Assembly: GCA_930972465.1 (NCBI GenBank)
Contig: CAKNHF010000005.1
Location: 62,001 to 126,000 of the forward strand
Direction of reading: 5' to 3'
Source of the DNA: an uncultured Lachnospiraceae bacterium
GTDB taxonomy: Bacteria; Bacillota; Clostridia; Lachnospirales; Lachnospiraceae
Length of the DNA: 64,000 bases
The translations under genes were made by a program, and so were the position numbers. This document shows positions 24,264-32,171 of the stretch, one piece after another. Position 1 is the stretch's first letter; every line of letters begins with the position of its first letter. The notes beneath the pieces are model-generated. The model had not been told where the DNA came from, searched no databases, and was given only the letters and a program-made list of their open reading frames with translations.

Positions 24264-24360
24264 TGTGATCGCCTCCTTGATCGATTCCATATCATTATAA
24301 TAGCATACACGACAGCCGGCAAAGACAATGGAAATTTGTGTGTCGCAGTATTGAGGTTCA

Positions 24361-24389
24361 TTGAAGGGGAGCCGAATCGCTGATATAAT
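24361..24389 (+). promoter_or_regulatory. Promoter, copy 2 of the repeated promoter sequence
   Basis: TTGAAG (24361-24366) and TATAAT (24384-24389), 17-bp spacing, same flanks as the copy at 20630. It lies 38 bp before the ATG at 24427. Confidence 0.65.
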
Positions 24390-24426
24390 GGGGATACGAC
24401 AGTTATTTTCGGAGGAGAGTAACAAA

Positions 24427-24949
24427 ATGAAAGTAAAAGAGAATTTTTATAACTATGTCGAAGTGTGAATCAAATGAAGATGTATTATATGTCACCGGCA
24501 ATAAATCTGGAAGCGAGGCTGTCATGGAGGAACTGCTGGCCTATACGATTTTGCGTTCTGAGGAATTAATATCAGAAGACGAATATAATAAATGGCTTGA
24601 TAAATTGTTCCTCAGCCATCCTGAAAACGAGGAACTGCTCTGTTCAGAATGGGAAACAGACATAAAAAAAGCCATGGTCTATGTGAAGACACATATCGAC
24701 TACAATAATTTCGATCTTGACCGGTTCGGCAAAATTTTACTGAGCAGATTAGAGGCGATTTATATAAATTGTACGGATATAAAATGGTTTGCGGATCGAA
24801 TGTATGCTCTTTGGGAAAGCCTGCCGGAGAACGTTTGGCATATAGAACCATTCCAGACGTTATGCTGCGCGGACGATCCTTTATCATGGGGAGAGGAAGA
24901 AGAAACAAGAAAAATTTATGAGTGCATATTGAACTACTATAAGAATTAA
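24427..24949 (+). pseudogene. Hypothetical acidic protein, apparently frameshifted near its start
   Basis: A well-placed GGAGGAG and ATG at 24427 give only 13 codons (MKVKENFYNYVEV). From 24455 another frame is open for 164 codons with ordinary codon use but no ribosome-binding site of its own. The simplest reading is one gene with a single-base indel near 24460. The protein is acidic, with many Trp/Tyr/Leu, and resembles soluble immunity-type or hypothetical proteins of gut Firmicutes; no domain is recognised. Confidence 0.5.
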
Positions 24950-24990
24950 AACAAAGGAAAGGCCCGGGGAGTTTTGAGGAACGTTAAGTT

Positions 24991-25268
24991 ATGGGGAAAC
25001 AGATAAACTATTACATGGGATTCAAAGATTTTATAAAGGTGGCTCAATTCGCATTGGATCTTGGCTGCGCGATATGCAGAGGGGAGAATAAGAAGATCAT
25101 CTGCAGTGATCAGATTGATATTGTCACGCCATCTGTTAAACGGTATTTCTTCTATCTGCCGGAAGCGGGGGATCTGCGCGTGCGGACAGAGAATGGAAGC
25201 ATAAAGAATATATTTCGCAGGAACTGTTTGAACTGAAAATGCGAGAAGGGTATAAACTAAGCTTATAA
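24991..25268 (+). pseudogene. Hypothetical protein gene with an internal frame-breaking deletion
   Basis: It starts MGKQINYYMGFKDFIKVAQF and is normal to about residue 68. Just after, a different frame reads HKEYISQELFELKMREGYKL and ends at TAA 25266-25268. I recall full-length relatives with the same beginning and the same tail but about 90 more residues between; this is memory, not a search. The function of the family is unknown; it is common near toxin/immunity-type genes. Confidence 0.6.
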
Positions 25269-25270
25269 AA

Positions 25271-25492
25271 TTTACAGCAGTGGGACTGGAAAAACTGCCG
25301 CCTGATCAAATAATATGGGACATAGAAGACCTGTCTGCTCAGCCACCATGGGGAACAGATATCAGCAGTGATATAACGAATCTGGGTAATTATTTTGTTA
25401 CAAGTGATGGATAAGACTTTATCACTGTATTCAGCCGTGCATTAGAAAAGGCGGAAGAACTGAATCTTGGGCTGGAAATAAAAAGTATTTGA
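25271..25492 (+). pseudogene. Coding remnant with an internal stop
   Basis: The frame from 25271 reads 'TAVGLEKLPPDQIIWDIEDL', continues to 'NYFVTSDG', meets a TAA (about 25412), and goes on with 'DFITVFSRALEKAEELNLGL' to a TGA at 25490. There is no start codon with a ribosome-binding site. It looks like the end of an unrecognised small-protein gene. Confidence 0.45.
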
Positions 25493-25510
25493 TATTTATC
25501 ATTCAGATGA

Positions 25511-25633
25511 GATGAACAGGAGGAAACGCTGACTGCGGGAACCTGTCATGTCTGCAAGAAAGGTTTGGAGCACAGCATCGTCAATACCGGAAAAGAAGAT
25601 CTGGTCATGCTGACGGTTGTGGTGGAACGGTAA
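25511..25633 (+). pseudogene. C-terminal fragment of a cupin-domain protein
   Basis: The frame encodes 'ETLTAGTCHVCKKGLEHSIV' and ends 'KEDLVMLTVVVER', the last strands of a small cupin. The N-terminal two thirds and any start codon are missing (a stop lies at 25508). Confidence 0.6.
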
Positions 25634-25667
25634 GGTTGAGGGAGATACGGGAAAGAGAGGTGATCCT

Positions 25668-26267
25668 GTGAACAGATGTAACTGGTGCACATGTAACGAT
25701 AAAATGATCCGCTATCATGATGAGGAGTGGGGCGTGCCGCTCCACGATGATCAGAAGCAGTTTGAGTTTCTGATGATGGAGGTCATGCAGTGCGGACTGA
25801 ACTGGAACATGATGATACAGAAACGCGAGGTCTTCCGGAAATGTTTTGATGAGTTTGACTTTGATAAAGTGGTAGAATACGGGGAAGAAGACATTGAGCG
25901 GATCATGAACACGGAAGGGATGATCCGGTCGAGGCGAAAGATCGAAGCGGTCATACATAATGCCCGGTGTTTCCAGAAAATACGGGACGAGTACGGTTCT
26001 TTCAGTAAATATATATGGGGCTTTACAAATGGAAAGACGTACCTCTATACCGGACACCAGAGAGGAGAAGTCCCTGCCCGGAACGGTCTGTCCGACAGGG
26101 TGAGCAAAGACCTGAAGAAACGTGGGATGAAGTACATGGGTTCGGTCACAGTTTACTCTCATCTGCAGGCATGCGGAATCATCAATGATCATCAGGAATC
26201 CTGCTTCCGGTATCCGCAGCTTTTGGAAATCTCAGATGCAGTCCGGGAAAGACGGGATAAGGAGTAG
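25668..26267 (+). CDS. tag: DNA-3-methyladenine glycosylase I
   Basis: 199 residues. Removes 3-methyladenine from alkylated DNA in base-excision repair. N-terminal 'CNWCTCNDKMIRYHDEEWGVP' and C-terminal 'HLQACGIINDHQESCFRY' supply the Cys/His residues of the Tag zinc snap, and 'EVMQCGLNWNMMIQKRE' matches the catalytic helical core. Start is GTG 25668, with GAGAGGTGA upstream; longer in-frame starts would add residues encoded by the cupin remnant. A flavin reductase gene follows after 6 bp. Confidence 0.92.
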   Translation: MNRCNWCTCNDKMIRYHDEEWGVPLHDDQKQFEFLMMEVMQCGLNWNMMIQKREVFRKCFDEFDFDKVVEYGEEDIERIMNTEGMIRSRRKIEAVIHNARCFQKIRDEYGSFSKYIWGFTNGKTYLYTGHQRGEVPARNGLSDRVSKDLKKRGMKYMGSVTVYSHLQACGIINDHQESCFRYPQLLEISDAVRERRDKE

Positions 26268-26273
26268 AACAGT

Positions 26274-26921
26274 ATGAAAATAGAGATTGGAAAAGAATTG
26301 CCTCAATATTTCAAGCCGTTATATCCGGAGGAGTTCGAGCTTTTTTCCCACTTTGAGACAACCGCAGGTATCCCCACGGTGCTTTTCGCCATCACTACAT
26401 GGAAAGAGAACGGGCAGCCGAACGTCTGTTTTCATGCCTGGAGCTGTTTTCATGGAGATAAGACCGCATTCTTTGCAGTGATGGGGAACCTGTATCAGCA
26501 TACACATACCTATGCCAACATTCTGAGGGAGCAATGCTTCTGTATTAATTTTCTCCCGATCCCGTATTATGGCAGGATGGTGGAGACGATTCAGAATAAT
26601 GGTTATGAGACCGATGAATTTCAGGTGGGAGATTTTACGCCGACGGCTGCAAAGACGATCCATGCGCCAATGATCCAAGAGGCATTCATGAACATGGAAT
26701 GTACGCTGAAATCTGCAGAGGATCTCAGCGGCGCAGGAATCACGGCCATGGTCACAGGGCAGGTTCAGCATGTATGGGTGGACAAGGAGTATGCGCGAGG
26801 ATATGAGAAACGCTATGGGAAGGACGGGTTTATGATGCTTGTTCCGGCACCACAGGATCTGGCGACAGGGGAACCGTCCCAGTCAGCGATTGCAACGGTG
26901 GATATTGAGATGCTGGATTAA
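26274..26921 (+). CDS. Flavin reductase family protein (flavoredoxin-like)
   Basis: 215 residues. The split-barrel FMN-binding pattern is seen in 'TTAGIPTVLFAITTWKENG', 'NVCFHAWSCFHGDKTAFFAV' and 'QHTHTYANILREQCFCINFL'. Likely a cytosolic flavin-dependent redox protein. It follows tag by 6 bp and could be cotranscribed with it. Only distantly similar to the flavin reductase at 15.5 kb. Confidence 0.85.
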   Translation: MKIEIGKELPQYFKPLYPEEFELFSHFETTAGIPTVLFAITTWKENGQPNVCFHAWSCFHGDKTAFFAVMGNLYQHTHTYANILREQCFCINFLPIPYYGRMVETIQNNGYETDEFQVGDFTPTAAKTIHAPMIQEAFMNMECTLKSAEDLSGAGITAMVTGQVQHVWVDKEYARGYEKRYGKDGFMMLVPAPQDLATGEPSQSAIATVDIEMLD

Positions 26922-27006
26922 TATAACGATTACCGGAAACGGAGAACAGCGGGTGAACTGTGAAGTAATTGCCAAGCGGATGCAGAAGTTATAGCAGGAG
27001 GTGTTT

Positions 27007-27477
27007 ATGATCAGAGAATTTCAGGATACAGATCTGGACCGAGTTGCGGAAATCTGGCTGGATGCAAATCAGCAGGCCCATGATTTTATTCCGGTCGGAT
27101 ACTGGAAGGAAAATTTCCCGGCGGTAAAAGAAATGCTGCCGCAGGCGGAAGTCTACGTTTATGAGGCGGAGACGGATGGAGAAGGCTCTAATGATCTGCT
27201 TTCCGGCAGGAATGAGATTCAGGGATTTATCGGACTGAATGAGGAATACATAGAAGGAATTTTTGTCTCCAGTGGGGCACGCTCCATGGGGGTCGGAAAA
27301 GAACTTATGAATTATGTGAAAAAGAAAAAGAGAAAACTGTGTTTAAATGTATATCAGAAAAATTTCCGGGCGGTTCGCTTTTATCAGAGAGAAGGATTTC
27401 GGATTGAACGGGAGGAAACAGACGGAAACACAGGGGAAAAAGAGTACTTAATGATATGGGAAGATATTCCGGGATAA
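27007..27477 (+). CDS. GNAT-family N-acetyltransferase
   Basis: 157 residues. 'EIWLDANQQAHDFIPVGYW' and 'ARSMGVGKELMNYVKKKK' (acetyl-CoA loop) with 'VYQKNFRAVRFYQREGF' identify a GNAT of the YjaB/RimI-like group. ATG 27007 follows AGGAGGTG; GTG 27001 is an in-frame alternative. Substrate unknown. Confidence 0.87.
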   Translation: MIREFQDTDLDRVAEIWLDANQQAHDFIPVGYWKENFPAVKEMLPQAEVYVYEAETDGEGSNDLLSGRNEIQGFIGLNEEYIEGIFVSSGARSMGVGKELMNYVKKKKRKLCLNVYQKNFRAVRFYQREGFRIEREETDGNTGEKEYLMIWEDIPG

Positions 27478-27548
27478 TGACATGCGGATCCGATTTGAAC
27501 AGGAAAAATGAGTCGCTGATACCTGACACATAGATTAAACCGACATAA

Positions 27549-27768
27549 AAAATCCACTGTATCGATTTATCCTTTCGTACAGTGGATTTTCAGCTTATTC
27601 CATCCATTGGCCTGACCTCCTTATTTAATTGATATCTATCTGAAACTATTCTTCGGAATAGTGTTTAATGAATTTTAGTTTACCTTCCCATTGGACTATA
27701 CCTCTTTTCTTTAAAATTTTATGGATATTAGCTTAAGTTTTTGGTGGTCCGTCCTCCTTTTCTTTTGA
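27549..27768 (-). ncRNA. Small minus-strand transcript with its own promoter and terminator
   Basis: On the minus strand TTGACA (27804-27799) and TATTAT (27781-27776) have 17-bp spacing. The transcript would end at a perfect 13-bp hairpin (27549-27590) followed on this strand by a six-T tract. The roughly 220-nt RNA holds an ACTATTC/GAATAGT hairpin and two tiny ORFs: MGR after AGAGG, and MDGIS after a strong AAGGAGG. It could be an sRNA, a micro-peptide gene or a decayed gene. The remaining part of 27478-27940 shows no other gene and is AT-rich. Confidence 0.5.
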
Positions 27769-27941
27769 TGGTTATATAATAACTCACAACAGGCAAAATG
27801 TCAATATAAAATCTGATAAAAAATATAAAGAAAATAAATATTCGGAATATTCAGAAAAATATAAAATATACTGTATGCAATTTTGGAGAGCAGGGGCAGG
27901 GTACAGGAGGGGTAAAAACAGAGTACGATCTAATTTTTCTA

Positions 27942-27969
27942 TTGACAACATGAGATTTTGCGATATAAT
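27942..27969 (+). promoter_or_regulatory. Promoter of the T-box/CstA transcription unit
   Basis: TTGACA (27942-27947) and a perfect TATAAT (27964-27969) with 16-bp spacing. Confidence 0.75.
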
Positions 27970-27975
27970 AATAAC

Positions 27976-28330
27976 CGAATTGTAAAAAGCCAATGCAAGG
28001 AACAGGACAGGACTTCCGAAATTAATGTGTTTTCAGAGAGTTTCCGGCCGGTGCGAGGGAACAGCACAAGAGAGAAGCCATCACCTGCGAGCAGTCAGGG
28101 TGAAACAGACAAGTAGCCCGGACCGGAATTCCACCGTTATAGGGAAACCTGTTAATCCGCTGATCAGCGTGAGTTTATTTTCCGGATCGTACTGTTTGCA
28201 GTACAGAGGAGGAAGTGATATGCGGACGACAGGAGTGAGAGACCGGAAATACCGGTAACAGAAGTGGTAACGCGGAGAAAATATTTCGTCTTCTGACAGA
28301 GTAATCTGTCGGGGGACATTTTTATTTTCC
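27976..28330 (+). promoter_or_regulatory. T-box leader, predicted isoleucine (ATC) specifier
   Basis: The T-box core is AGAAGTGGTAACGCGG near 28260-28275. It is followed by a terminator with a 13-bp stem (three G-U pairs, 28288-28317) and ATTTTTATTTT. Stem I can be drawn as CAGG (28003-28006) with CCTG (28084-28087) and CTTC (28013-28016) with GAAG (28074-28077). The internal loop then contains CC-ATC-A, with the specifier ATC at 28080-28082 placed exactly as ATG is in the metG T-box of this window. The stem I top shows the usual AGAGAG. Uncharged tRNA would favour antitermination into the transporter gene. Confidence 0.8.
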
Positions 28331-28437
28331 GGAAAAGTTTTCCGGAAAATATATTCCTTCTGGTTCTTTTACATTCAGGGATGCGCGCTGCATCCTTGCA
28401 ACCTGCAGTTATACATAATAAAGGAGAGTAGAAAATT

Positions 28438-30126
28438 ATGAACACACTGGTAATTGTATTGATCGCCGCCGTGTGTCTTATTGCGGCATACGCGCTGTAT
28501 GGACGCTGGCTGGCGAAAAAATGGGGAATTGATCCGAAGGCGAAGACGCCGGCGGTCATTCATAACGATGGACAGGATTATGTCCCGACAGACGGATGGA
28601 CTGTGTTTGCGCATCAGTTTTCATCTATTGCAGGCGCAGGCCCGGTCACCGGAGCGATTCAGGCGGCTGCATTCGGGTGGCTTCCGGTCCTGCTGTGGAT
28701 CATCCTCGGCGGTATCTTTTTCGGAGCCGTGACAGACTTCGGCGCACTGTACGCAAGTGTTAAGAACGATGGAAAATCCATGGGACTTCTGATTGAAAAG
28801 TATATCGGAAAAACAGGAAGAAAGCTGTTCCTGGGATTCTGCTGGCTGTTCTGCCTGATCGTGATTGCCGCTTTTGCCGACATGGTGGCAGATACATTTA
28901 ATGCCTATGTAGTTACAGACGGAGTGCAGACACTGTCCGACAACGCAAATGTGAATGGAGCGGCAGGAAGTATCTCTCTGTTCTTCATTCTGTTCGCGGT
29001 TGTATTCGGTGTGGTACAGCATAAAGTGAAGTTTACAGGATGGAAAGAAGTTGTATTCGGACTTGTATGTACGGTACTTGCATTTGTGTTCGGTATGAAT
29101 TTCCCGGTGATCTTGGGCAAGGATATGTGGGTATATATTGCTTTTATCTACATTTTTCTGGCGGCGGTACTGCCGATGTGGTTTGTAATGCAGCCGAGAG
29201 ACTATATGTCAACATTCATGTTCATCGGTATGATCGCAGGCGCGGTGCTTGGTCTGCTGTTTGCGCATCCGACCATGAACCTTCCGGCATTTACCGGATT
29301 TGAAAATGAAAGCCTGGGAACACTCTTTCCGATCCTGTTCGTAACGGTTGCCTGTGGCGCGGTATCCGGATTCCACAGTCTGGTCTCTTCCGGAACTTCG
29401 TCCAAGACGATTTCAAACGAAAAGGATATGCTGAAAGTCGGATACGGAGCAATGGTTCTTGAGAGTCTCCTGGCTGTTATCGCACTCTGTGTAGCGGGCG
29501 CTGCAGCCGGAGCGGACGGAACGGCAGCCGTGGGAACACCGTTCCAGATTTTCTCATCAGGAGTTGCGGGATTCCTTGAGATGTTCGGCATCCCGGTCTA
29601 TGTGGCTCAGAGCTTTATGACAATGTGTGTATCTGCTCTGGCATTTACGACGCTGGATTCTGTTGCCCGTATCGGGCGTATGTCCTTCCAGGAGCTGTTC
29701 AGCGTGGATGACATGGAACATGCCGAGGGATGGAGAAAAGTTCTGTGCAACAAATATTTTGCAACTATTATCACGCTGGTATTCGGCTATATCCTGACAC
29801 AGGTCGGATACTCCAATATCTGGCCGCTATTCGGAAGTGCAAACCAGCTGCTGAGTGCACTTGTGCTGATTACACTGTGCGTATTCCTGAAGGTTACAGG
29901 AAGGACGCTTAAGACTCTTGTACCGCCGTTTGTAATCATGCTGATTGTGACATTTACAGCACTGGTACAGAGATTCATCTCACTTGTTAATGCGTTTGCG
30001 GCAGGAACAGGCGTATTCATGGTAGAAGGCCTGCAGCTGATTGTTGCCGTGTTGCTGATGATCCTGGGAGTCACCATCGTAGTGACCTCCGGAAAAGAGC
30101 TCATCCGCAAGAAAGCAGCAGAGTAG
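28438..30126 (+). CDS. Carbon starvation protein A (CstA) family transporter
   Basis: 562 residues, shorter than E. coli CstA (about 700). About 15 membrane helices. Family motifs: 'VFAHQFSSIAGAGPVTGAIQ', 'LLWIILGGIFFGAVTDF', 'GFHSLVSSGTSSKTISNE' and 'LDSVARIGRMSFQEL'. CstA/BtsT-type proteins import peptides or pyruvate. AAAGGAGAG precedes the ATG. The T-box leader predicts induction when a charged tRNA, probably tRNA-Ile, runs low, which points towards uptake linked to amino-acid supply rather than general carbon starvation. Confidence 0.9.
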   Translation: MNTLVIVLIAAVCLIAAYALYGRWLAKKWGIDPKAKTPAVIHNDGQDYVPTDGWTVFAHQFSSIAGAGPVTGAIQAAAFGWLPVLLWIILGGIFFGAVTDFGALYASVKNDGKSMGLLIEKYIGKTGRKLFLGFCWLFCLIVIAAFADMVADTFNAYVVTDGVQTLSDNANVNGAAGSISLFFILFAVVFGVVQHKVKFTGWKEVVFGLVCTVLAFVFGMNFPVILGKDMWVYIAFIYIFLAAVLPMWFVMQPRDYMSTFMFIGMIAGAVLGLLFAHPTMNLPAFTGFENESLGTLFPILFVTVACGAVSGFHSLVSSGTSSKTISNEKDMLKVGYGAMVLESLLAVIALCVAGAAAGADGTAAVGTPFQIFSSGVAGFLEMFGIPVYVAQSFMTMCVSALAFTTLDSVARIGRMSFQELFSVDDMEHAEGWRKVLCNKYFATIITLVFGYILTQVGYSNIWPLFGSANQLLSALVLITLCVFLKVTGRTLKTLVPPFVIMLIVTFTALVQRFISLVNAFAAGTGVFMVEGLQLIVAVLLMILGVTIVVTSGKELIRKKAAE

Positions 30127-30161
30127 AAGAAAAGAATTGTCAGGATTCTGAATATAATAAT

Positions 30162-30207
30162 AAAAGGGCACCGGAAAAGGATGAAAAGCCTTTTCCGGTG
30201 CCCTTTT
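30162..30207. terminator. Terminator after the CstA gene
   Basis: A 19-bp perfect stem starting AAAAGGGCACCGG and ending in TTTT. Confidence 0.88.
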
Positions 30208-30241
30208 GTCTGCAATCATCCGGGAACATACCGCCGGCTTA

Positions 30242-30300
30242 TCACAGTTCTGTGATAATCTTCTGCTTCAGTTTTTCCTTACGGTCCCCCGTGTTATAAT
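30242..30300 (+). promoter_or_regulatory. Regulator-binding palindrome and promoter before the response regulator gene
   Basis: The palindrome TCACAGTTCTGTGA (30242-30255, extended to ATCACAG-TT-CTGTGAT) lies 39 bp upstream of TATAAT (30295-30300), with a poor -35. The identical 14-mer precedes the ABC genes. The rest of 30301-30409 is untranslated leader with no other feature seen. Confidence 0.65.
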
Positions 30301-30409
30301 GACAGAGAGACAAGTCCGGGATGTGGGATCCCGGGATTAATTCAGAGTTAATGCCGCATGTCTGTTGATGGCTGGCGGATGTGAATGACTGCGGACGGAA
30401 GGAAAGAAA

Positions 30410-31081
30410 ATGCAAAAAATTTTAGTGGTAGAAGATGACTGGGAGATGAATCAGGGGATCTGTTATGTCCTGGAAGCAAATGGATATGGCGTTGTGTCCG
30501 CCTACTCAATTAAAGAGGGACGCAAGACATGTGAAGAAAATGGAGTGGATTTGGTGCTGCTGGATGTAAATCTTCCGGACGGACAGGGATTTGAACTCTG
30601 CCGTTGGATCAGGAGACATGCCCGTGTCCCGGTGCTGTTTCTGTCGGCGAGAGACTTGGAGGAAGATGTGCTGAAGGGATATGAAATGGGGGCGGAGGAT
30701 TATGTGACAAAGCCGTTTTCCATGAAGATTCTCCTGAGGAAAATAGATGTAATACTGAAGAGGAACGGAGAGGAGCAGGGAAAAATATTTGACGATGGAT
30801 TTTTGCGGATCGATCTTATACAGGCCAGAACAGAGGTTCAAGGAAGGCTGTGTCCGGTGACTCCGACAGAGTTTCGTATTCTTCAGGAGTTTATCGCGCA
30901 CAGAGGACAGCTCCTGACATATGATGTTCTTCTGGACCGTCTGTGGGACGGAGGAAGCCAGTTTGCGGACAGACATGCGCTGGCTGTAAATATCAATCGA
31001 CTCCGGGGAAAGATAGAGGATAAAGAGCACAGATATATTTCAAATGTATATGGGATGGGATATCAATGGATTGGTCAGTGA
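30410..31081 (+). CDS. OmpR-family response regulator of an ABC-exporter-linked two-component system
   Basis: 223 residues. Receiver with Asp52 in 'VLLDVNLPDG' and 'AEDYVTKPFSMKILLRKID'; C-terminal winged helix with 'PTEFRILQEFIAHRGQLLT' and 'YISNVYGMGYQWIG'. This BceR/VanR-like type commonly controls peptide-antibiotic detoxification transporters. The kinase gene starts inside its last codons (16-bp overlap). It probably binds the TCACAG palindrome at its own promoter and in front of the ABC genes. Confidence 0.92.
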   Translation: MQKILVVEDDWEMNQGICYVLEANGYGVVSAYSIKEGRKTCEENGVDLVLLDVNLPDGQGFELCRWIRRHARVPVLFLSARDLEEDVLKGYEMGAEDYVTKPFSMKILLRKIDVILKRNGEEQGKIFDDGFLRIDLIQARTEVQGRLCPVTPTEFRILQEFIAHRGQLLTYDVLLDRLWDGGSQFADRHALAVNINRLRGKIEDKEHRYISNVYGMGYQWIGQ

Positions 31082-32043
31082 TCACGTCAGTCTTTGCTGC
31101 AGCCGCTGCAGCAGCTATGGCATGGAAGATGAGAAGGTTAAAGAAAGATATTTATGAGTTCGCGGATTCTCTGGAAGAGAACCTGGATGCAGTCATACAG
31201 GGAAAGGAACCGGAAAATACCGGGGATACGGCAGACTCGCTTTCGGGGAAACTTAATGAGAAGCTCCATAGAGTGAACCATATTCTGGAACAGAAGGAGC
31301 AGGAGGCTGCGATGAACAGAGAGACGATGAAGGAGCTGATATCAGATATTTCCCATCAGACGAAAACCCCGATAGCCAATCAGAAGATTTATCTTGAGAT
31401 TCTGAAAAGCCGCGATCTTTCGGCCGATATCAGGGGATTTGTTGACAGATTAGAACATCAGACAGACAAACTCGAATTCCTGTTTGACAGTATGGTTAAG
31501 ATGTCCCGTCTGGAGACAGGAGTGATTCAGATACAGAAGGAAAATTCGGATCTTGTGGAGACCATTGGGCGGGCCGTAGCTGCTATCGTCCCTTCAGCAG
31601 AAGCCAAAGGAATCCGATTGAGTGTGGAGGTGTCTCATCCGTGGGAGATGGAAAAGCGCAAGGGAACACATTCTCTGCCAGAGCAGCCGGCCGGCAGACT
31701 GTTTCTTTGTCACGACAGGAAATGGACGGAGGAGGCAGTCTACAATCTGCTTGATAATGGGGTGAAGTATACCCAGAGGGGAGGTTCTGTTACAATACGC
31801 TTGATAAGGCGCGAGATATTTACAGAGATTCATGTGAGAGACACAGGGAAAGGTATCGCTGTGGAACGTCAGGCGCAGATTTTTACCAGGTTTTACAGGG
31901 AGCCGGAGGTTCATGACCGGGAGGGTGTCGGGATAGGCCTGTATCTGACGAGAAAGATAGCAGAACTGCAGAGCGGTTATGTAGAGGTGAAGTCAGAACC
32001 GGGGGAGGGAGCGGACTTCTGCATTTACCTTCCGAATGGATGA
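31066..32043 (+). CDS. Sensor histidine kinase, partner of the preceding regulator
   Basis: 325 residues. One short N-terminal hydrophobic segment (about 4-20) with no clear sensory domain, then HisKA with 'SDISHQTKTPIANQ' (His97), the N box 'YNLLDNGVKYT' (Gly where Ala is usual), 'DTGKGI' and 'GVGIGLYLTRKIAELQ'. Bce-type kinases of this kind sense through their cognate ABC transporter, whose permease is encoded downstream. An untranslated gap of 128 bp with a regulator palindrome separates it from the ATPase gene. Confidence 0.92.
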   Translation: MDWSVITSVFAAAAAAAMAWKMRRLKKDIYEFADSLEENLDAVIQGKEPENTGDTADSLSGKLNEKLHRVNHILEQKEQEAAMNRETMKELISDISHQTKTPIANQKIYLEILKSRDLSADIRGFVDRLEHQTDKLEFLFDSMVKMSRLETGVIQIQKENSDLVETIGRAVAAIVPSAEAKGIRLSVEVSHPWEMEKRKGTHSLPEQPAGRLFLCHDRKWTEEAVYNLLDNGVKYTQRGGSVTIRLIRREIFTEIHVRDTGKGIAVERQAQIFTRFYREPEVHDREGVGIGLYLTRKIAELQSGYVEVKSEPGEGADFCIYLPNG

Positions 32044-32089
32044 CAATACAGAAAGATGACAGTTTGAAGACAACGGACAGGCAAAATTC

Positions 32090-32147
32090 TCACAGTTCTG
32101 TGATTCTTGCAGAATGAGACCGGTTTGTGATTTTCAACCGTTATGCT
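32090..32147 (+). promoter_or_regulatory. Second copy of the regulator palindrome, before the ABC genes
   Basis: TCACAGTTCTGTGA (32090-32103) is identical to the site at 30242. It lies 38 bp upstream of the -10-like TATGCT (32142-32147), the same geometry as the first copy. Confidence 0.65.
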
Positions 32148-32171
32148 GGTATTACAGAGGAGGTAAAAGAA

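Noticed and set aside
28025-28258. 77-codon ORF between promoter and the CstA gene
   Set aside because: Falls entirely within the T-box leader, no ribosome-binding site.
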